A stretch of DNA of 64,000 nt, from contig CANKJK010000003.1 of assembly GCA_947482665.1 (NCBI GenBank), positions 248,001-312,000 on the forward strand, written 5' to 3'. Each line of letters opens with the position of its first letter. The stretch's first letter is position 1. The translations under genes were made by a program, and so were the position numbers. A model generated the notes under the pieces. The model worked only from the letters and a program-made list of their open reading frames with translations, made no database searches and was not told the DNA's origin. Origin of the DNA: Acidobacteriota bacterium (GTDB lineage Bacteria; Acidobacteriota; Vicinamibacteria; Vicinamibacterales; UBA2999). This document shows, one piece after another, positions 37,953 through 47,011 of the stretch.

Positions 37953-39209
37953 GTGAAGTACGCCGTCGTCACCTTCGGGTGCCGCGTCAACCAGGCAGAC
38001 TCCTTTGTCCTCGAGGATGGGCTGCGTGCGCGCGGCTTGACGGGCGCGCCTGCGCAGGACGCCGACCTCGTCATCGTCAACTCCTGTTCGGTGACGGCGA
38101 CCGCCGACCAGGGCACGCGCCAGACCATTCGCCGGATCGCACGCGACAACCCGACGGCGCGCATCGTGGTCACGGGGTGCTACGCCACGCGGCAACCCGA
38201 GGACGTCGCCGTGCTACCGAACGTGCTGCGCGTCATCGGCAACACCGGGAAGGATCGGCTCCTTGAGGAACTGGACGCCGAGGGCCTTGCCGGCGTCCCG
38301 CCGTCTACCGAGGGAGATGGCCCGTGCGGCGCCACCTTGCATCCGGGGCTCGCGGGTCGCACCGCACTCGCACTGCGCGTCCAGACCGGATGTGATGAGA
38401 CGTGCAGCTACTGCATCATCCCGAACACGCGCGGCCGTGGCCGGAGCCTGCCGCTCGATCGTGTCGTACGCGACGTCCGCATGGCCGTCGATGCCGGCTA
38501 CAAGGAGATCGCCATCGCGGGTGTGCACCTGGGGTCCTACGGCCGCGACCTCGGTGACGGCACCACGCTCGATCAGCTCGTCGATTGTCTGGCCGAATGG
38601 CCCGCCGACGTCCGCTTCCGCGTCAGCTCGCTGGAGCCGATGGATTGCACGCCCCGGATCATCGAGCGGATGGCCGACTCGTCCCGGCTGGCCGCGCACT
38701 TTCATCTGCCGCTCCAGCACGGATCGGATGCGATGCTCGGTGCCATGCGGCGGCCCTACACGGCCCGGGCCTACGCGGAGCTCATCGGCCGCATTCACGA
38801 TCGCCTTCCGGCCGCCGCCATTGGGACCGACGTCATCGTGGGTTTTCCCGGTGAAACCGACGCCGACTTCGCGCGGACGCTGGCGCTTGTCGAGCGGCTG
38901 CCCTTCAGTCACGTGCATGTGTTTCCGTACTCGGACCGGCCTGGCACCGACGCATCGACATGGGGCCGGACGGCCGACGGCGCCACCATCAGAGAGCGAG
39001 GGCGCCTGATCCGCGACGCGGCCGCGCGGAGCAGCCGCGCGTTCCAGAGCCAGCAGATCGGCACCCGCCACCGCGCCCTGACTGTCGAGGATGGGTCGCG
39101 GGCTGTCACCGGCAACTACCTGAAGCTCGCCATTCCTCCCGGGCACCTCCGGAACGAGTGGGTGGATGTCACCGTTGGCGGTGTGCCCGGCGCGCTGACA
39201 GGAATCTGA
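37953..39209 (+). CDS. mtaB: tRNA t6A37 methylthiotransferase, MtaB type
   Basis: The 418-residue radical-SAM methylthiotransferase has the N-terminal UPF0004 domain (VVTFGCRVNQADSFVLEDGL; three cysteines for the auxiliary cluster at GCRVN, VNSCSV and TGCYAT), the radical SAM core with CDETCSYCIIPNTRGRGRS (CxxxCxxC), and a C-terminal TRAM-like segment (QQIGTRHRALTVEDGSRAVTGNYL). GC(R/K)VNQ-x-(D/E)S separates it from MiaB. It adds a methylthio group to t6A at tRNA position 37. The start is GTG at 37953. The length is usual. Confidence 0.93.
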   Translation: MKYAVVTFGCRVNQADSFVLEDGLRARGLTGAPAQDADLVIVNSCSVTATADQGTRQTIRRIARDNPTARIVVTGCYATRQPEDVAVLPNVLRVIGNTGKDRLLEELDAEGLAGVPPSTEGDGPCGATLHPGLAGRTALALRVQTGCDETCSYCIIPNTRGRGRSLPLDRVVRDVRMAVDAGYKEIAIAGVHLGSYGRDLGDGTTLDQLVDCLAEWPADVRFRVSSLEPMDCTPRIIERMADSSRLAAHFHLPLQHGSDAMLGAMRRPYTARAYAELIGRIHDRLPAAAIGTDVIVGFPGETDADFARTLALVERLPFSHVHVFPYSDRPGTDASTWGRTADGATIRERGRLIRDAAARSSRAFQSQQIGTRHRALTVEDGSRAVTGNYLKLAIPPGHLRNEWVDVTVGGVPGALTGI

Positions 39210-39231
39210 ATCGGAGTACAACAGACGAAAG

Positions 39232-39252
39232 CGGACCGCACAAAACGGTCCG
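39232..39252 (+). terminator. Stem-loop after mtaB
   Basis: CGGACCG (39232-39238) and CGGTCCG (39246-39252) pair perfectly around a CACAAAA loop. No T-run follows, so it is either a Rho-type terminator for mtaB or an element in the leader of the oxygenase gene starting at 39294. Confidence 0.4.
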
Positions 39253-39293
39253 TGGCGTCAGGGCCCTGTCGGGGCCGGCGAGGGAGAGCGTCG

Positions 39294-40376
39294 ATGTTGC
39301 ACAAGCTGGCTCGGGCCCTGTTCCTTCGGTCGGGATTGGGACCGCAGCTCCGGGAAGGTGTGAAGGCGGGCCAGAGGTCCACGGCACGTCTGGAGAAGCG
39401 GGTCCAGGAACTGCAGAAGACCGAGGGGCAACTGCGCACCCGGATTGAGCGCCTTGAGGCGCGCATCGGAGACCTGGCGGAAAAGCAGCAGGCCGACGTC
39501 GAGCGCGGACTCGACCAGCGCGACCGGCTCCATGTGATCGAGGAACTCCACCTTGGAGCGCGGCTGGCCACACTCGAACTGGCGCGGCGGGTTGATCTTG
39601 AAGAACGGCTCACGACCGCGACTGCTGCGATTGCGGCGACCTACCCGCTCGCCCAGATGGCGACGCACGTGCGTGCGGCACTGGCGCTGTCCGCGCGCAG
39701 TGACGACCCGTTCCCACACGTCGTGATCGACGATGTCTTTCCGGCAGGCTTCCACGACCTGCTCTACGAGACCAGGCCGCCCAAGGGGTTCTGGCGCGAG
39801 GGTCGCGAGAGCCGTGAGAACTGGTTTGTCGGCGAAGATCCGGCGCCGCTCTCGACGGAGGCCGCGTGGGGGTATCTCGACACCGTCGTGGTCCCGCACG
39901 TCCTGATGCCGGAGTTGACGAGTCTGTTCGCGGACTACCTCAAAGGCCTGCCCGACGTACGGTCGGCGAAGGCCGATCGCTTCGAGTACGGCCGGTCCGG
40001 CGGGCGTGTGATGCTGCGCCGGCCTGGCTATCACTTCGAACCCCACCTCGATCCGCACCGCGCCATGCTGACCGGCCTGTTCTACGCCGGCACCCCGCAG
40101 GACAGCCAGGCCTACGGCACGAAACTGTTTCGCACGGACCGGTCGATGCCTGAGTCACACCGGGGCGTGTATTACCCGCTCAGAGAAGGCGCGACGTGCG
40201 AGTTCGTCAGCATGGTGCCGTCGCGGCCGAATTCGCTCCTGGTCTTCGCGAGCCGTATCGGGCTGCACGGCGCGGACATTCCCGAGGACGCCCCCGCATC
40301 GCTCGAGCGCTACGCGTACCAGTTCTACATCGGCAAGGCGCAGCGCGGCTCGAAGGAGAGCGCCTCGGCCTATTAA
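39294..40376 (+). CDS. 2-oxoglutarate/Fe(II) oxygenase with N-terminal coiled coil
   Basis: The 360-residue protein starts with a basic helix (MLHKLARALFLRSGLG) and a coiled coil (residues 20-85: LEKRVQELQKTEGQLRTRIE, RLEARIGDLAEKQQ). The catalytic jelly roll begins at PFPHVVIDDVFPAGFHDLL, a phrase typical of prolyl-hydroxylase-like 2OG oxygenases. The iron motif is HLD in FEPHLDPHRAMLTGLFYAG, the distal histidine lies in FASRIGLHGAD, and the 2OG-binding arginine is likely in LERYAYQFYIG. The ATG at 39294 has AGGGAG at 39281-39286, 7 nt upstream. The coiled coil plus the neighbouring glycan loci suggest hydroxylation of a surface or nucleotide-sugar-linked substrate, but this is inference. 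Confidence 0.8.
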   Translation: MLHKLARALFLRSGLGPQLREGVKAGQRSTARLEKRVQELQKTEGQLRTRIERLEARIGDLAEKQQADVERGLDQRDRLHVIEELHLGARLATLELARRVDLEERLTTATAAIAATYPLAQMATHVRAALALSARSDDPFPHVVIDDVFPAGFHDLLYETRPPKGFWREGRESRENWFVGEDPAPLSTEAAWGYLDTVVVPHVLMPELTSLFADYLKGLPDVRSAKADRFEYGRSGGRVMLRRPGYHFEPHLDPHRAMLTGLFYAGTPQDSQAYGTKLFRTDRSMPESHRGVYYPLREGATCEFVSMVPSRPNSLLVFASRIGLHGADIPEDAPASLERYAYQFYIGKAQRGSKESASAY

Positions 40377-40435
40377 GTCCGCGAGCCCCACGCCTTTCGC
40401 AGGGCCTCGAGGGACCGATACGGTACGATCTCCTG

Positions 40436-41800
40436 ATGCTCCTTTTGCTGCTGACGCTGGCCGGTGCGCCCGCGCCGTCACCAGTTGGCCAGGCTCCCGC
40501 GTCCACTCCCGGCAGCGTGCCGGCCGGTCCCGCGGCTGCCGATGTCCTGACGCTCTCGATCGCTGATGCCGTTCAGCGCGCACTGGCCCACAACCTTCGT
40601 GTCCTTGAGGCCGAGCAGGATCAGGCCCACGCGGAAGGCACGCGCCGCGCGGCCCTCAGCGCGCTGCTCCCCCAGGTGGGCGCCCACCTCTCCGAGACGC
40701 GCCAGACCCTGAATCTCGAGTCGTTCGGTTTTCCACTGCCGGGGATTCCCCCACTCGCTGGTCCCTTCAACCTCTTCGACAGCCGGGTCAGCGTGTCGCA
40801 GTCAGTGTTCGACCTCCATCGCCTCAATACGGCCCGCGCGGATGCGTCGAACCTGGCGGCTGCACGCTTCGACTACCGCAGCGCGCGCGACCTCGTCGTG
40901 GTGGCCACCGCCAATGCCTACTTGCAGGTGCTGGCGGCGTCGGCGCGAGCCGAGGCCGCCCGCGCCCAACGCGAGACCGCCGACGCGCTCCATCATCAGG
41001 CCGAGTCCCTCAAGGCGAGCGGGCTCATCGCGGGCATCGATGTCGTTCGCGCGGACGTCCGGCTCAGTACGGAACGCCAGCGGGCCACCGCTGCGGAGGC
41101 GGCGTTTCAGAAGGCCCGGCTTGAACTCGCGCGGGTCATCGGTCTCCCGGCTCGGCAGCGGTTTACCGTCCAGCCGGTGCCCTTCGCCGCGGCGCCAGGC
41201 GTGACGCCTGATCAGGCGGTCGCGCGCGCCGAGAAGGCGCGGCCCGATATCAAGGCGGCGGCGGCGCGGGTGGAGACCGCCGTTCTCCAGCGGAAGGCCG
41301 CCCTGGGCGAGGCGCTGCCCTCTGCCCGCGTGGCCGCGGACTATGGCCCAACGGGCCTCAGTGTGGGGAGCGCCCGCGCCACCTATCGCGCCGTCGGAGA
41401 ACTGAGCATCCCGATCTTTCAAGGCGGGCGGGTGCAGGGGAAGCTGGCCGAAGCTGACGCGGATCTCGCGAAGCGCCGGATGGAACTCGACGACCTGCGC
41501 GCCTCGATCACCTATACCGTGGACGCGGCCTTCCTCGACCTCCGCTCGACGGAGGAGCAGTACCACGTCGCCACGCGTGGGCAGGAGCTGGCCGAACTTC
41601 AGTTGACGCAGGCCCGCGACCGCTTCGCGGCAGGCGTGGCCAGCAACATTGAGGTCGTGCAGGCGCAGGAGGCCGTGGCCCTGGCCGCGGAACAGGTGAT
41701 CGACAGCCTGTATCGCTTCAACGCCGCCAAGGTCGTACTCGCCCACACGATGGGTGAAGGTGAGGCGTTGCTGCCCGCCTATCTGAGAGGACAGCAGTGA
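40436..41800 (+). CDS. TolC-family outer-membrane efflux protein
   Basis: The 454-residue protein begins MLLLLLTLAGAPAPSPVGQA, a short signal peptide, followed by the two-fold repeated TolC layout: LSIADAVQRALAHNLRVLEAEQD, a long helical region (residues 130-250), and in the second half SVGSARATYRAVGELSIPIFQGGRVQGKLAEADADLAKR. A predicted signal and OEP repeats place it in the outer membrane as the exit duct. The ATG at 40436 is chosen because the longer frame runs through the upstream oxygenase gene and lacks a signal. It overlaps the adaptor gene by GTGA. Confidence 0.92.
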   Translation: MLLLLLTLAGAPAPSPVGQAPASTPGSVPAGPAAADVLTLSIADAVQRALAHNLRVLEAEQDQAHAEGTRRAALSALLPQVGAHLSETRQTLNLESFGFPLPGIPPLAGPFNLFDSRVSVSQSVFDLHRLNTARADASNLAAARFDYRSARDLVVVATANAYLQVLAASARAEAARAQRETADALHHQAESLKASGLIAGIDVVRADVRLSTERQRATAAEAAFQKARLELARVIGLPARQRFTVQPVPFAAAPGVTPDQAVARAEKARPDIKAAAARVETAVLQRKAALGEALPSARVAADYGPTGLSVGSARATYRAVGELSIPIFQGGRVQGKLAEADADLAKRRMELDDLRASITYTVDAAFLDLRSTEEQYHVATRGQELAELQLTQARDRFAAGVASNIEVVQAQEAVALAAEQVIDSLYRFNAAKVVLAHTMGEGEALLPAYLRGQQ

Positions 41801-43002
41801 ACCGGTCGCGAATCTCAATCCTGGTGGGTGTGGTGGTGCTGCTGGCCGCGGTCGGCGGTGGCCTGGTCTGGTTTGGTGCCGGAAAGGAAAGCACCGACGA
41901 CGCGCAGGTTGACGCCCATGTGACACCGGTCGCCGCCCGCGTCGGAGGCACGGTGCGGACCGTCGCCGTGGTTGAGAACCAGATGGTCGAGGCTGGCGCG
42001 CTGCTCGTCGAGATCGATGCGCGGGATTATGCCGTCGCGGTGGAGCGGGCCAAGGCCGAGCTCGCCGACGCCGAGGCCGCCGTGGCGATGGCTCGCGCGA
42101 ACCTCCCGATCACCCAGGCGACGGCGACCGGCGGTGCCGCGTCCGCGAGGGAAGCCATCACGCGCGCGCAGGCCGGCGTGGAGGAGGCGCGCAAGGGGGT
42201 CGAAGCGGCCACCGCCCGCGTCAATGTCGCGAAGGCGAGAGTCGCCGAGGCTGATGTCGTGGTCCGCCGCGCCGCGAAAGACGTGGAGCGGCTGAAGGGC
42301 CTTCTCGCGAAGGATGAGATCGCGCAGCAGCAGTTTGATGCCGCGGTGGCCGGTGCTGACGCGGCCAAGGCGTCGCGGGACGCGGTGCTCGCGCTGGTGA
42401 CCGAGGCCGAGGCGGGCATTCGGGCGGCCGAGAGCCGCCTCGCGATGTCCCAGGCTGGAGAGCAGCAGGCGAAGGCCGGCCTGACCTCGGCCGACACCGT
42501 GCCGCAGCAGATGGCGGCGGCACAGGCCCGGCAGGGATCGGCCGATGCCCGTGTGCAGCAGGTGCGGGCGCAGCTCGAGCAGGCGGAGCTGAACCTGCAG
42601 TACACGCGCATCACCGCGCCGGCCGCCGGCATCGTGAGCCGCAAGTCGGTGGAGCCGGGCCAGGTCGTGCCGGCCGGGCAGTCGCTCTTCGCGATTGTCG
42701 CGCTGGACGCGGTGTGGGTGACGGCGAACTTCAAGGAGACGCAGGTCGAGGCCATGCGACCCGGTCAGTCGGTCACCCTCGAGGTGGATGCGTACAAAGG
42801 CCATCCCTTCCGCGGTCATATCGAGAGCGTGTCGCCGGCCACCGGCGCCCGCTTCAGTCTGCTGCCGGCCAACAACGCCACGGGCAACTTTGTGAAGGTC
42901 ATCCAGCGCGTGCCCGTGCGGATCCTCGTCGACGCGGGACAGGACGCCACCCACGTGCTGCGGCCCGGGATGTCGGTCGTGCCGACGGTCCACACGCACT
43001 GA
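41797..43002 (+). CDS. EmrA/HlyD-type membrane-fusion adaptor
   Basis: The 401-residue protein has one N-terminal membrane helix (ISILVGVVVLLAAVGGGLVWF), then KESTDDAQVDAHVTPVAARVGGTVRTV, the EmrA/HlyD opening of the lipoyl domain, a long alpha-hairpin (residues 85-265, Ala/Glu/Arg rich), the return LNLQYTRITAPAAGIVSRKSVEPGQVV and the beta-barrel TVSL-like SVTLEVDAYKGHPFRGHIESVSPATGA. It bridges the inner-membrane pump to TolC. The start is GTG at 41797 (overlaps the tolC-like stop), and the pump gene follows 1 nt after its stop. The substrate range is unknown. Confidence 0.94.
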   Translation: MNRSRISILVGVVVLLAAVGGGLVWFGAGKESTDDAQVDAHVTPVAARVGGTVRTVAVVENQMVEAGALLVEIDARDYAVAVERAKAELADAEAAVAMARANLPITQATATGGAASAREAITRAQAGVEEARKGVEAATARVNVAKARVAEADVVVRRAAKDVERLKGLLAKDEIAQQQFDAAVAGADAAKASRDAVLALVTEAEAGIRAAESRLAMSQAGEQQAKAGLTSADTVPQQMAAAQARQGSADARVQQVRAQLEQAELNLQYTRITAPAAGIVSRKSVEPGQVVPAGQSLFAIVALDAVWVTANFKETQVEAMRPGQSVTLEVDAYKGHPFRGHIESVSPATGARFSLLPANNATGNFVKVIQRVPVRILVDAGQDATHVLRPGMSVVPTVHTH

Positions 43003-43003
43003 C

Positions 43004-44566
43004 GTGACCGCCACGGAGACGCCCGCCGCCAACCGCTGGATCATCGCGCTCGCGGTGATGTCGGCCACCTTGATGGAGGTGCTCGACACCACGGTGGTCA
43101 ACGTCTCGCTGCCGCACATCGCCGGCAACCTGTCGGTGAGCATCAATGAAGCCACCTGGGTGCTGACGTCGTATCTGGTCGCCAACGCCATCGTGCTGCC
43201 GATGACCGGGTGGCTCGCCACCGTGCTCGGCCGGAAGCGCCTGCTGCAGATCTCGATCTTCGGCTTTACCGGCGCGTCGTTTCTGTGCGGGCTCGCGCCG
43301 TCGCTGCCGCTCCTCATCCTCTTCCGGATCGTGCAGGGCACCTTCGGCGGCGTCCTGCAGCCGCTCTCGCAGGCAGTGCTCCTGGAAACCTTCCCGCTCC
43401 ACGAGCGCGGCAAGGCGATGAGCTTCTGGGGCATCGGCATGATGGTCGCGCCCATCCTCGGCCCGGTGTTCGGCGGCTGGGTCACCGACTCCTTCAGCTG
43501 GCGCTGGCTCTTCTATGTGAACCTGCCGGTTGGCGTTGTCGCCATGTTCATGACGCAGACGTATCTCATCGATCCCCCGTACCTGCGGAACACCATCCGG
43601 AAGATCGACTACTGGGGTATCGCGCTGCTCGTCATCGGGATCGGTGCGCTCCAGCTGTTCCTGGACAAGGGCGCCGACGAGGACTGGTTCGATTCGCGCC
43701 TCATCATCACGTTGCTCACCGTGGCGGCGGTGGCGATCGTCACGCTGGTCGTCCATGTGCTCACCACCGAGGACCCGATCATCGACCTGGGTGTCCTGAA
43801 AGACTCCACCTACGCGGTGGGGCTCTCGCTCATCACGGTGCTGGGCTTCGTCCTCTTCGGCAGCATGATGGTGCTGCCCGTGTTCCTGCAGACATTGATG
43901 GGATATCCCGCGATGCAGGCGGGTCTGGCCCTCGCGCCCAGGGGGCTCGGCGCCCTGATCATGATGCCGGTGAGCGGCATCCTCGTCGCGCGCGTCGACA
44001 CGCGGAAGCTCATCACCGTGGGACTCTTCGTCGCGTCGCTGCCGCTCTTCTGGCTCGCGCAGATCGACATGAACGCCGGCTACTGGGACGTCTTCTGGCC
44101 GCAGCTGGCCCAGGGGATGGGCATGTCGCTGCTCTTCGTGCCGCTGTCGACGACGACCATGGCGAGGGTGCCCAAGCACAAGATCGGGAATGCGACCAGT
44201 CTCTTCAGCCTGATGCGCAACGTCGGCGCGGGTATCGGCGTCGCCGTGATGGGGACGCTCCTGACCCACTTCCGGGAAAAGGGCGTGCAGACGGTCGGCG
44301 CGAGCATCACCGCCTATGACGCCGCGTCACAGGCGACACTGGCGCAGTTGATCGCAGGCTTCCGTGCCGCGGGTGCGGACACGGCGACGGCGACGACCCA
44401 GGCCTACGCCACGATGTCGGGGATGGTCTACCAGCAGGCGTCGATGGTGTCGTTCATCACGCTCTTCCGCTTTGCGGGCGCGATGTTCCTGGTGATGCTG
44501 CCGCTGGTGTTCCTGATGCGCCGCCCGGACATGAAGTCCCCGGGCGACACGCCTCCCGCGCACTGA
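43004..44566 (+). CDS. EmrB/QacA-type MFS drug exporter (DHA2)
   Basis: The 520-residue transporter has about 14 membrane helices. Family marks are MSATLMEVLDTTVVNVSLPH (motif D1, LDTTVVNVAL-like), TGWLATVLGRKRLL (motif A), FRIVQGTFGGVLQPLSQAVL and GWRW-like FSWRWLFYVNLPVG. The GTG at 43004 lies 1 nt after the adaptor's stop, so tolC-like, emrA-like and emrB-like genes form one tripartite efflux unit. It would export hydrophobic compounds by proton antiport. A GC stem (44567-44589, GGCGGC/GCCGCC) follows, before convergent rlmN. Confidence 0.95.
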   Translation: MTATETPAANRWIIALAVMSATLMEVLDTTVVNVSLPHIAGNLSVSINEATWVLTSYLVANAIVLPMTGWLATVLGRKRLLQISIFGFTGASFLCGLAPSLPLLILFRIVQGTFGGVLQPLSQAVLLETFPLHERGKAMSFWGIGMMVAPILGPVFGGWVTDSFSWRWLFYVNLPVGVVAMFMTQTYLIDPPYLRNTIRKIDYWGIALLVIGIGALQLFLDKGADEDWFDSRLIITLLTVAAVAIVTLVVHVLTTEDPIIDLGVLKDSTYAVGLSLITVLGFVLFGSMMVLPVFLQTLMGYPAMQAGLALAPRGLGALIMMPVSGILVARVDTRKLITVGLFVASLPLFWLAQIDMNAGYWDVFWPQLAQGMGMSLLFVPLSTTTMARVPKHKIGNATSLFSLMRNVGAGIGVAVMGTLLTHFREKGVQTVGASITAYDAASQATLAQLIAGFRAAGADTATATTQAYATMSGMVYQQASMVSFITLFRFAGAMFLVMLPLVFLMRRPDMKSPGDTPPAH

Positions 44567-44591
44567 GGCGGCCGCGGCCCCGAGCCGCCGG

Positions 44592-45668
44592 TCAGCGGAT
44601 CAGGTTCGCCATCACCTGCGCGGCGGACTTCTTCGTCCCGCCCTCGACGATGAGCTGACCGCAGGCTGCGCGGATGTCACGCCCGCGGCTTTTGCGCACC
44701 ATCACCGTGAGTCCCCGGTCGGCGAGGATGCCGGCGAAGCGGTCTACGCGGTCGTCCGACGGCCGCTCGTAGGGGATGCCCGGCGCGGGATTGAGCGGGA
44801 TCAGGTTCACCTTGGCCTTGATGCCGTCGAGCAGCGTCACGAGGCGCTTCGCATCCTCGGGTGTGTCGTTCACGCCGTCGAGCATCACGTACTCGAAGGT
44901 GATCCGGCTTCGGTGCCGGACCGGGAAGCGGCGGCAGACATCGAGGATGTCGTGCAGGGAGTACCGTTTGTTTGGCGGCACCAGCCGCGTCCGCATCTCC
45001 TCCGTGGTCGCATGGAGCGAGACCGCGAGGTTGGGCATCAGCGGCTCGGCGGCCAGACGCTCAAGCGCGGGCACGATGCCGACCGTCGAGAGCGTGATGC
45101 GTTTCGGTGAGAGCGCCAGGCCGTCCGGCTCGTGCAGCATCCGGATGGCCTGCATCGTGGCGTCGTAGTTGTGGAGGGGCTCGCCCATGCCCATCAACAC
45201 GATGTTGAAGGGCTCGCCCAGCAGGCCCGTGGCCTTCGCCAGGACCCGCACCTGTCCGACAATTTCGCCGGCCGTCAGATTCCTGACAAGCCCCATCTTG
45301 CCCGTCAGGCAGAAGTCGCACGCCATGGCGCAGCCGACCTGGGTCGAGATGCAAAAAGTCATCGACGGCGTGTCGGGAATGAAGACGGCCTCAATCTGCC
45401 GGCCATCGGCCAGGGCGAGTGCCAGCTTGCGGGTGCCGTCGCTGGAGGTGGCGTCGGCCGCGATGCGCGGCGTCTCCACGCGGAAGCGGGCGCCCAGTTC
45501 GGCCCTGAGATCCCGCGGGAGGTCCGTCATGTCCTCGAATCGGTCCACGCCGCGGCGGTGAATCCACCGGTAGATCTGGCGTGCGTGGAAGCGCGGCGCG
45601 CCGATGGCGGCAACGGCCGCCTCCAGCTCGTCCGGCGTGCATTCCGCGAGATTCGTCAGTGGTTCCAT
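44592..45668 (-). CDS. rlmN: Dual-specificity rRNA/tRNA adenine-C2 methyltransferase RlmN
   Basis: The 358-residue radical-SAM enzyme methylates A2503 of 23S rRNA and A37 of some tRNAs. It shows FHARQIYRWIHRRGVDRFEDMTDLPRDLR, the radical-SAM triad CAMACDFCLTGKMG, MGMGEPLHNYDATMQAIRML, ITLSTVGIVPALERLA, LAVSLHATTEEMR, EYVMLDGVNDTPEDA, LIPLNPAPGIPYERPS, and the catalytic C-terminal cysteine in RDIRAACGQL. The length is normal. It is divergent from the M16 peptidase, with only about 28 nt between the starts. Confidence 0.97.
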   Translation of the reverse strand: MEPLTNLAECTPDELEAAVAAIGAPRFHARQIYRWIHRRGVDRFEDMTDLPRDLRAELGARFRVETPRIAADATSSDGTRKLALALADGRQIEAVFIPDTPSMTFCISTQVGCAMACDFCLTGKMGLVRNLTAGEIVGQVRVLAKATGLLGEPFNIVLMGMGEPLHNYDATMQAIRMLHEPDGLALSPKRITLSTVGIVPALERLAAEPLMPNLAVSLHATTEEMRTRLVPPNKRYSLHDILDVCRRFPVRHRSRITFEYVMLDGVNDTPEDAKRLVTLLDGIKAKVNLIPLNPAPGIPYERPSDDRVDRFAGILADRGLTVMVRKSRGRDIRAACGQLIVEGGTKKSAAQVMANLIR

Positions 45669-45696
45669 GAATCGTGTCGCGCAGACCGCGACTCAC

Positions 45697-46995
45697 ATGG
45701 ATAATAGATGTTCCAGCCCCGCCGTGCCCGACCCACAGGTAGTCCGCGACGTCCTTCCGAATGGTCTCCGTGTCCTCACGGAGCCCATGCCGCATGTCCG
45801 GTCGGTGTCCATCGGCGTGTGGCTCGCGCGCGGGTCGCGCCACGAGCCGGTCGAGCACGCCGGCATCGCGCATTTCGTGGAGCACATGCTCTTCAAGGGC
45901 ACCGGCACCCGCTCTGCCGAGGATATTGCCCAGGAAATCGACTCCATCGGCGGCCAGATGGACGCCTTCACGGCCAAGGAGTACGCCAGCTACTACCTGA
46001 AGGTGCTCGACGAGCACCTGCCGTTGGCCCTGGACGTCATCGCCGACATCGTCCGCCGCCCGGCCTTCGCGGCCGATGATATCGAGCGCGAAAAGAAGGT
46101 CGTCCTCGAAGAGATCAAGATGGTGGAGGACACGCCGGACGATCTCGTCCACGAATTGTTCTCCGAGCAGTTCTGGAAGGACCATCCGCTCGGCCGCCCG
46201 ATTCTCGGCGTGCCCGAGACGGTCTCCGCCTTCGATCAGGACGCCCTCCGGCGCTACTTCGCGAGCACCTACCACGCGGGCAATCTCATCATCTCGGCGG
46301 CCGGGCACGTGACGCCAGAGCAGGTGCGGGAACTGGCCGAGAAGCACTTCGGTGACCTGCCCGGCGCGATCGAGACCGCCGTGGAAACAGCCCCGGTCGT
46401 CGTGCCGCACGTCCTGATCCGCAAGAAGGAGCTGGAGCAGAGCCACGTCTGCCTTGGCACTGACGGCTACCCGCAGGACCACGTCGACCGCTACGCCAGC
46501 TACGTCCTGAACACGGTGCTCGGCGGCTCGATGAGCTCGCGCCTCTTCCAGAACGTGCGCGAGAAGCGCGGGCTCGCCTACTCGGTCTTCAGCGGTCTCA
46601 ACGCCTATCGCGATTCCGGGTGCTTCACCGTCTACGCGGGCTGCGCCAACGAGGCGGTCGCGGAACTCGTCGACGTGGTCGTCGCCGAGATCCGGCGCAT
46701 CAAGAAGGAGCCGCCCTCCGAGGGCGAGCTTCGCCGCGCCAAGGACCATCTCAAGGGCAGCCTGATGCTGAGCCTGGAGAGCACCTCGAGCCGGATGTCC
46801 AACCTGGCCCGCGAGGAAATCTACTTCCAGCACTTCGTCACGTTGGACGAAACGCTGGAGGGCGTGGAGCGCGTGACCCGCGACGACATGGCTCGCGTGT
46901 CGGAGCAGCTCTTCGCCGAAGACGCCCTGGCCGCGACGGTCCTGGGCGATGTCGACGACCTGACCCTGCCGCGCGAGCGGCTGGCTCTCACCTGA
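45697..46995 (+). CDS. M16-family zinc peptidase
   Basis: The 432-residue protein has the inverted zinc motif HFVEHMLFKG (HxxEH) and the downstream glutamate in EEIKMVEDTPDDLVHE. The C-terminal half contains GGSMSSRLFQNVREKRGLAYSVFSGLNAY, the R/Y pair of active M16B enzymes (processing-peptidase/PqqL/YmxG-like). It lacks a signal peptide, so it acts in the cytoplasm or is exported otherwise. I used ATG 45697; upstream frames would overlap the divergent rlmN start. It ends 16 nt before purB and may share its transcript. Confidence 0.92.
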   Translation: MDNRCSSPAVPDPQVVRDVLPNGLRVLTEPMPHVRSVSIGVWLARGSRHEPVEHAGIAHFVEHMLFKGTGTRSAEDIAQEIDSIGGQMDAFTAKEYASYYLKVLDEHLPLALDVIADIVRRPAFAADDIEREKKVVLEEIKMVEDTPDDLVHELFSEQFWKDHPLGRPILGVPETVSAFDQDALRRYFASTYHAGNLIISAAGHVTPEQVRELAEKHFGDLPGAIETAVETAPVVVPHVLIRKKELEQSHVCLGTDGYPQDHVDRYASYVLNTVLGGSMSSRLFQNVREKRGLAYSVFSGLNAYRDSGCFTVYAGCANEAVAELVDVVVAEIRRIKKEPPSEGELRRAKDHLKGSLMLSLESTSSRMSNLAREEIYFQHFVTLDETLEGVERVTRDDMARVSEQLFAEDALAATVLGDVDDLTLPRERLALT

Positions 46996-47011
46996 GACCT
47001 GTGCCTCACCC

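Noticed and set aside
44567-44589. GGCGGC/GCCGCC stem between convergent emrB-like and rlmN genes
   Set aside because: Possible terminator, but no T-run and common by chance in GC-rich DNA, so I did not list it separately.
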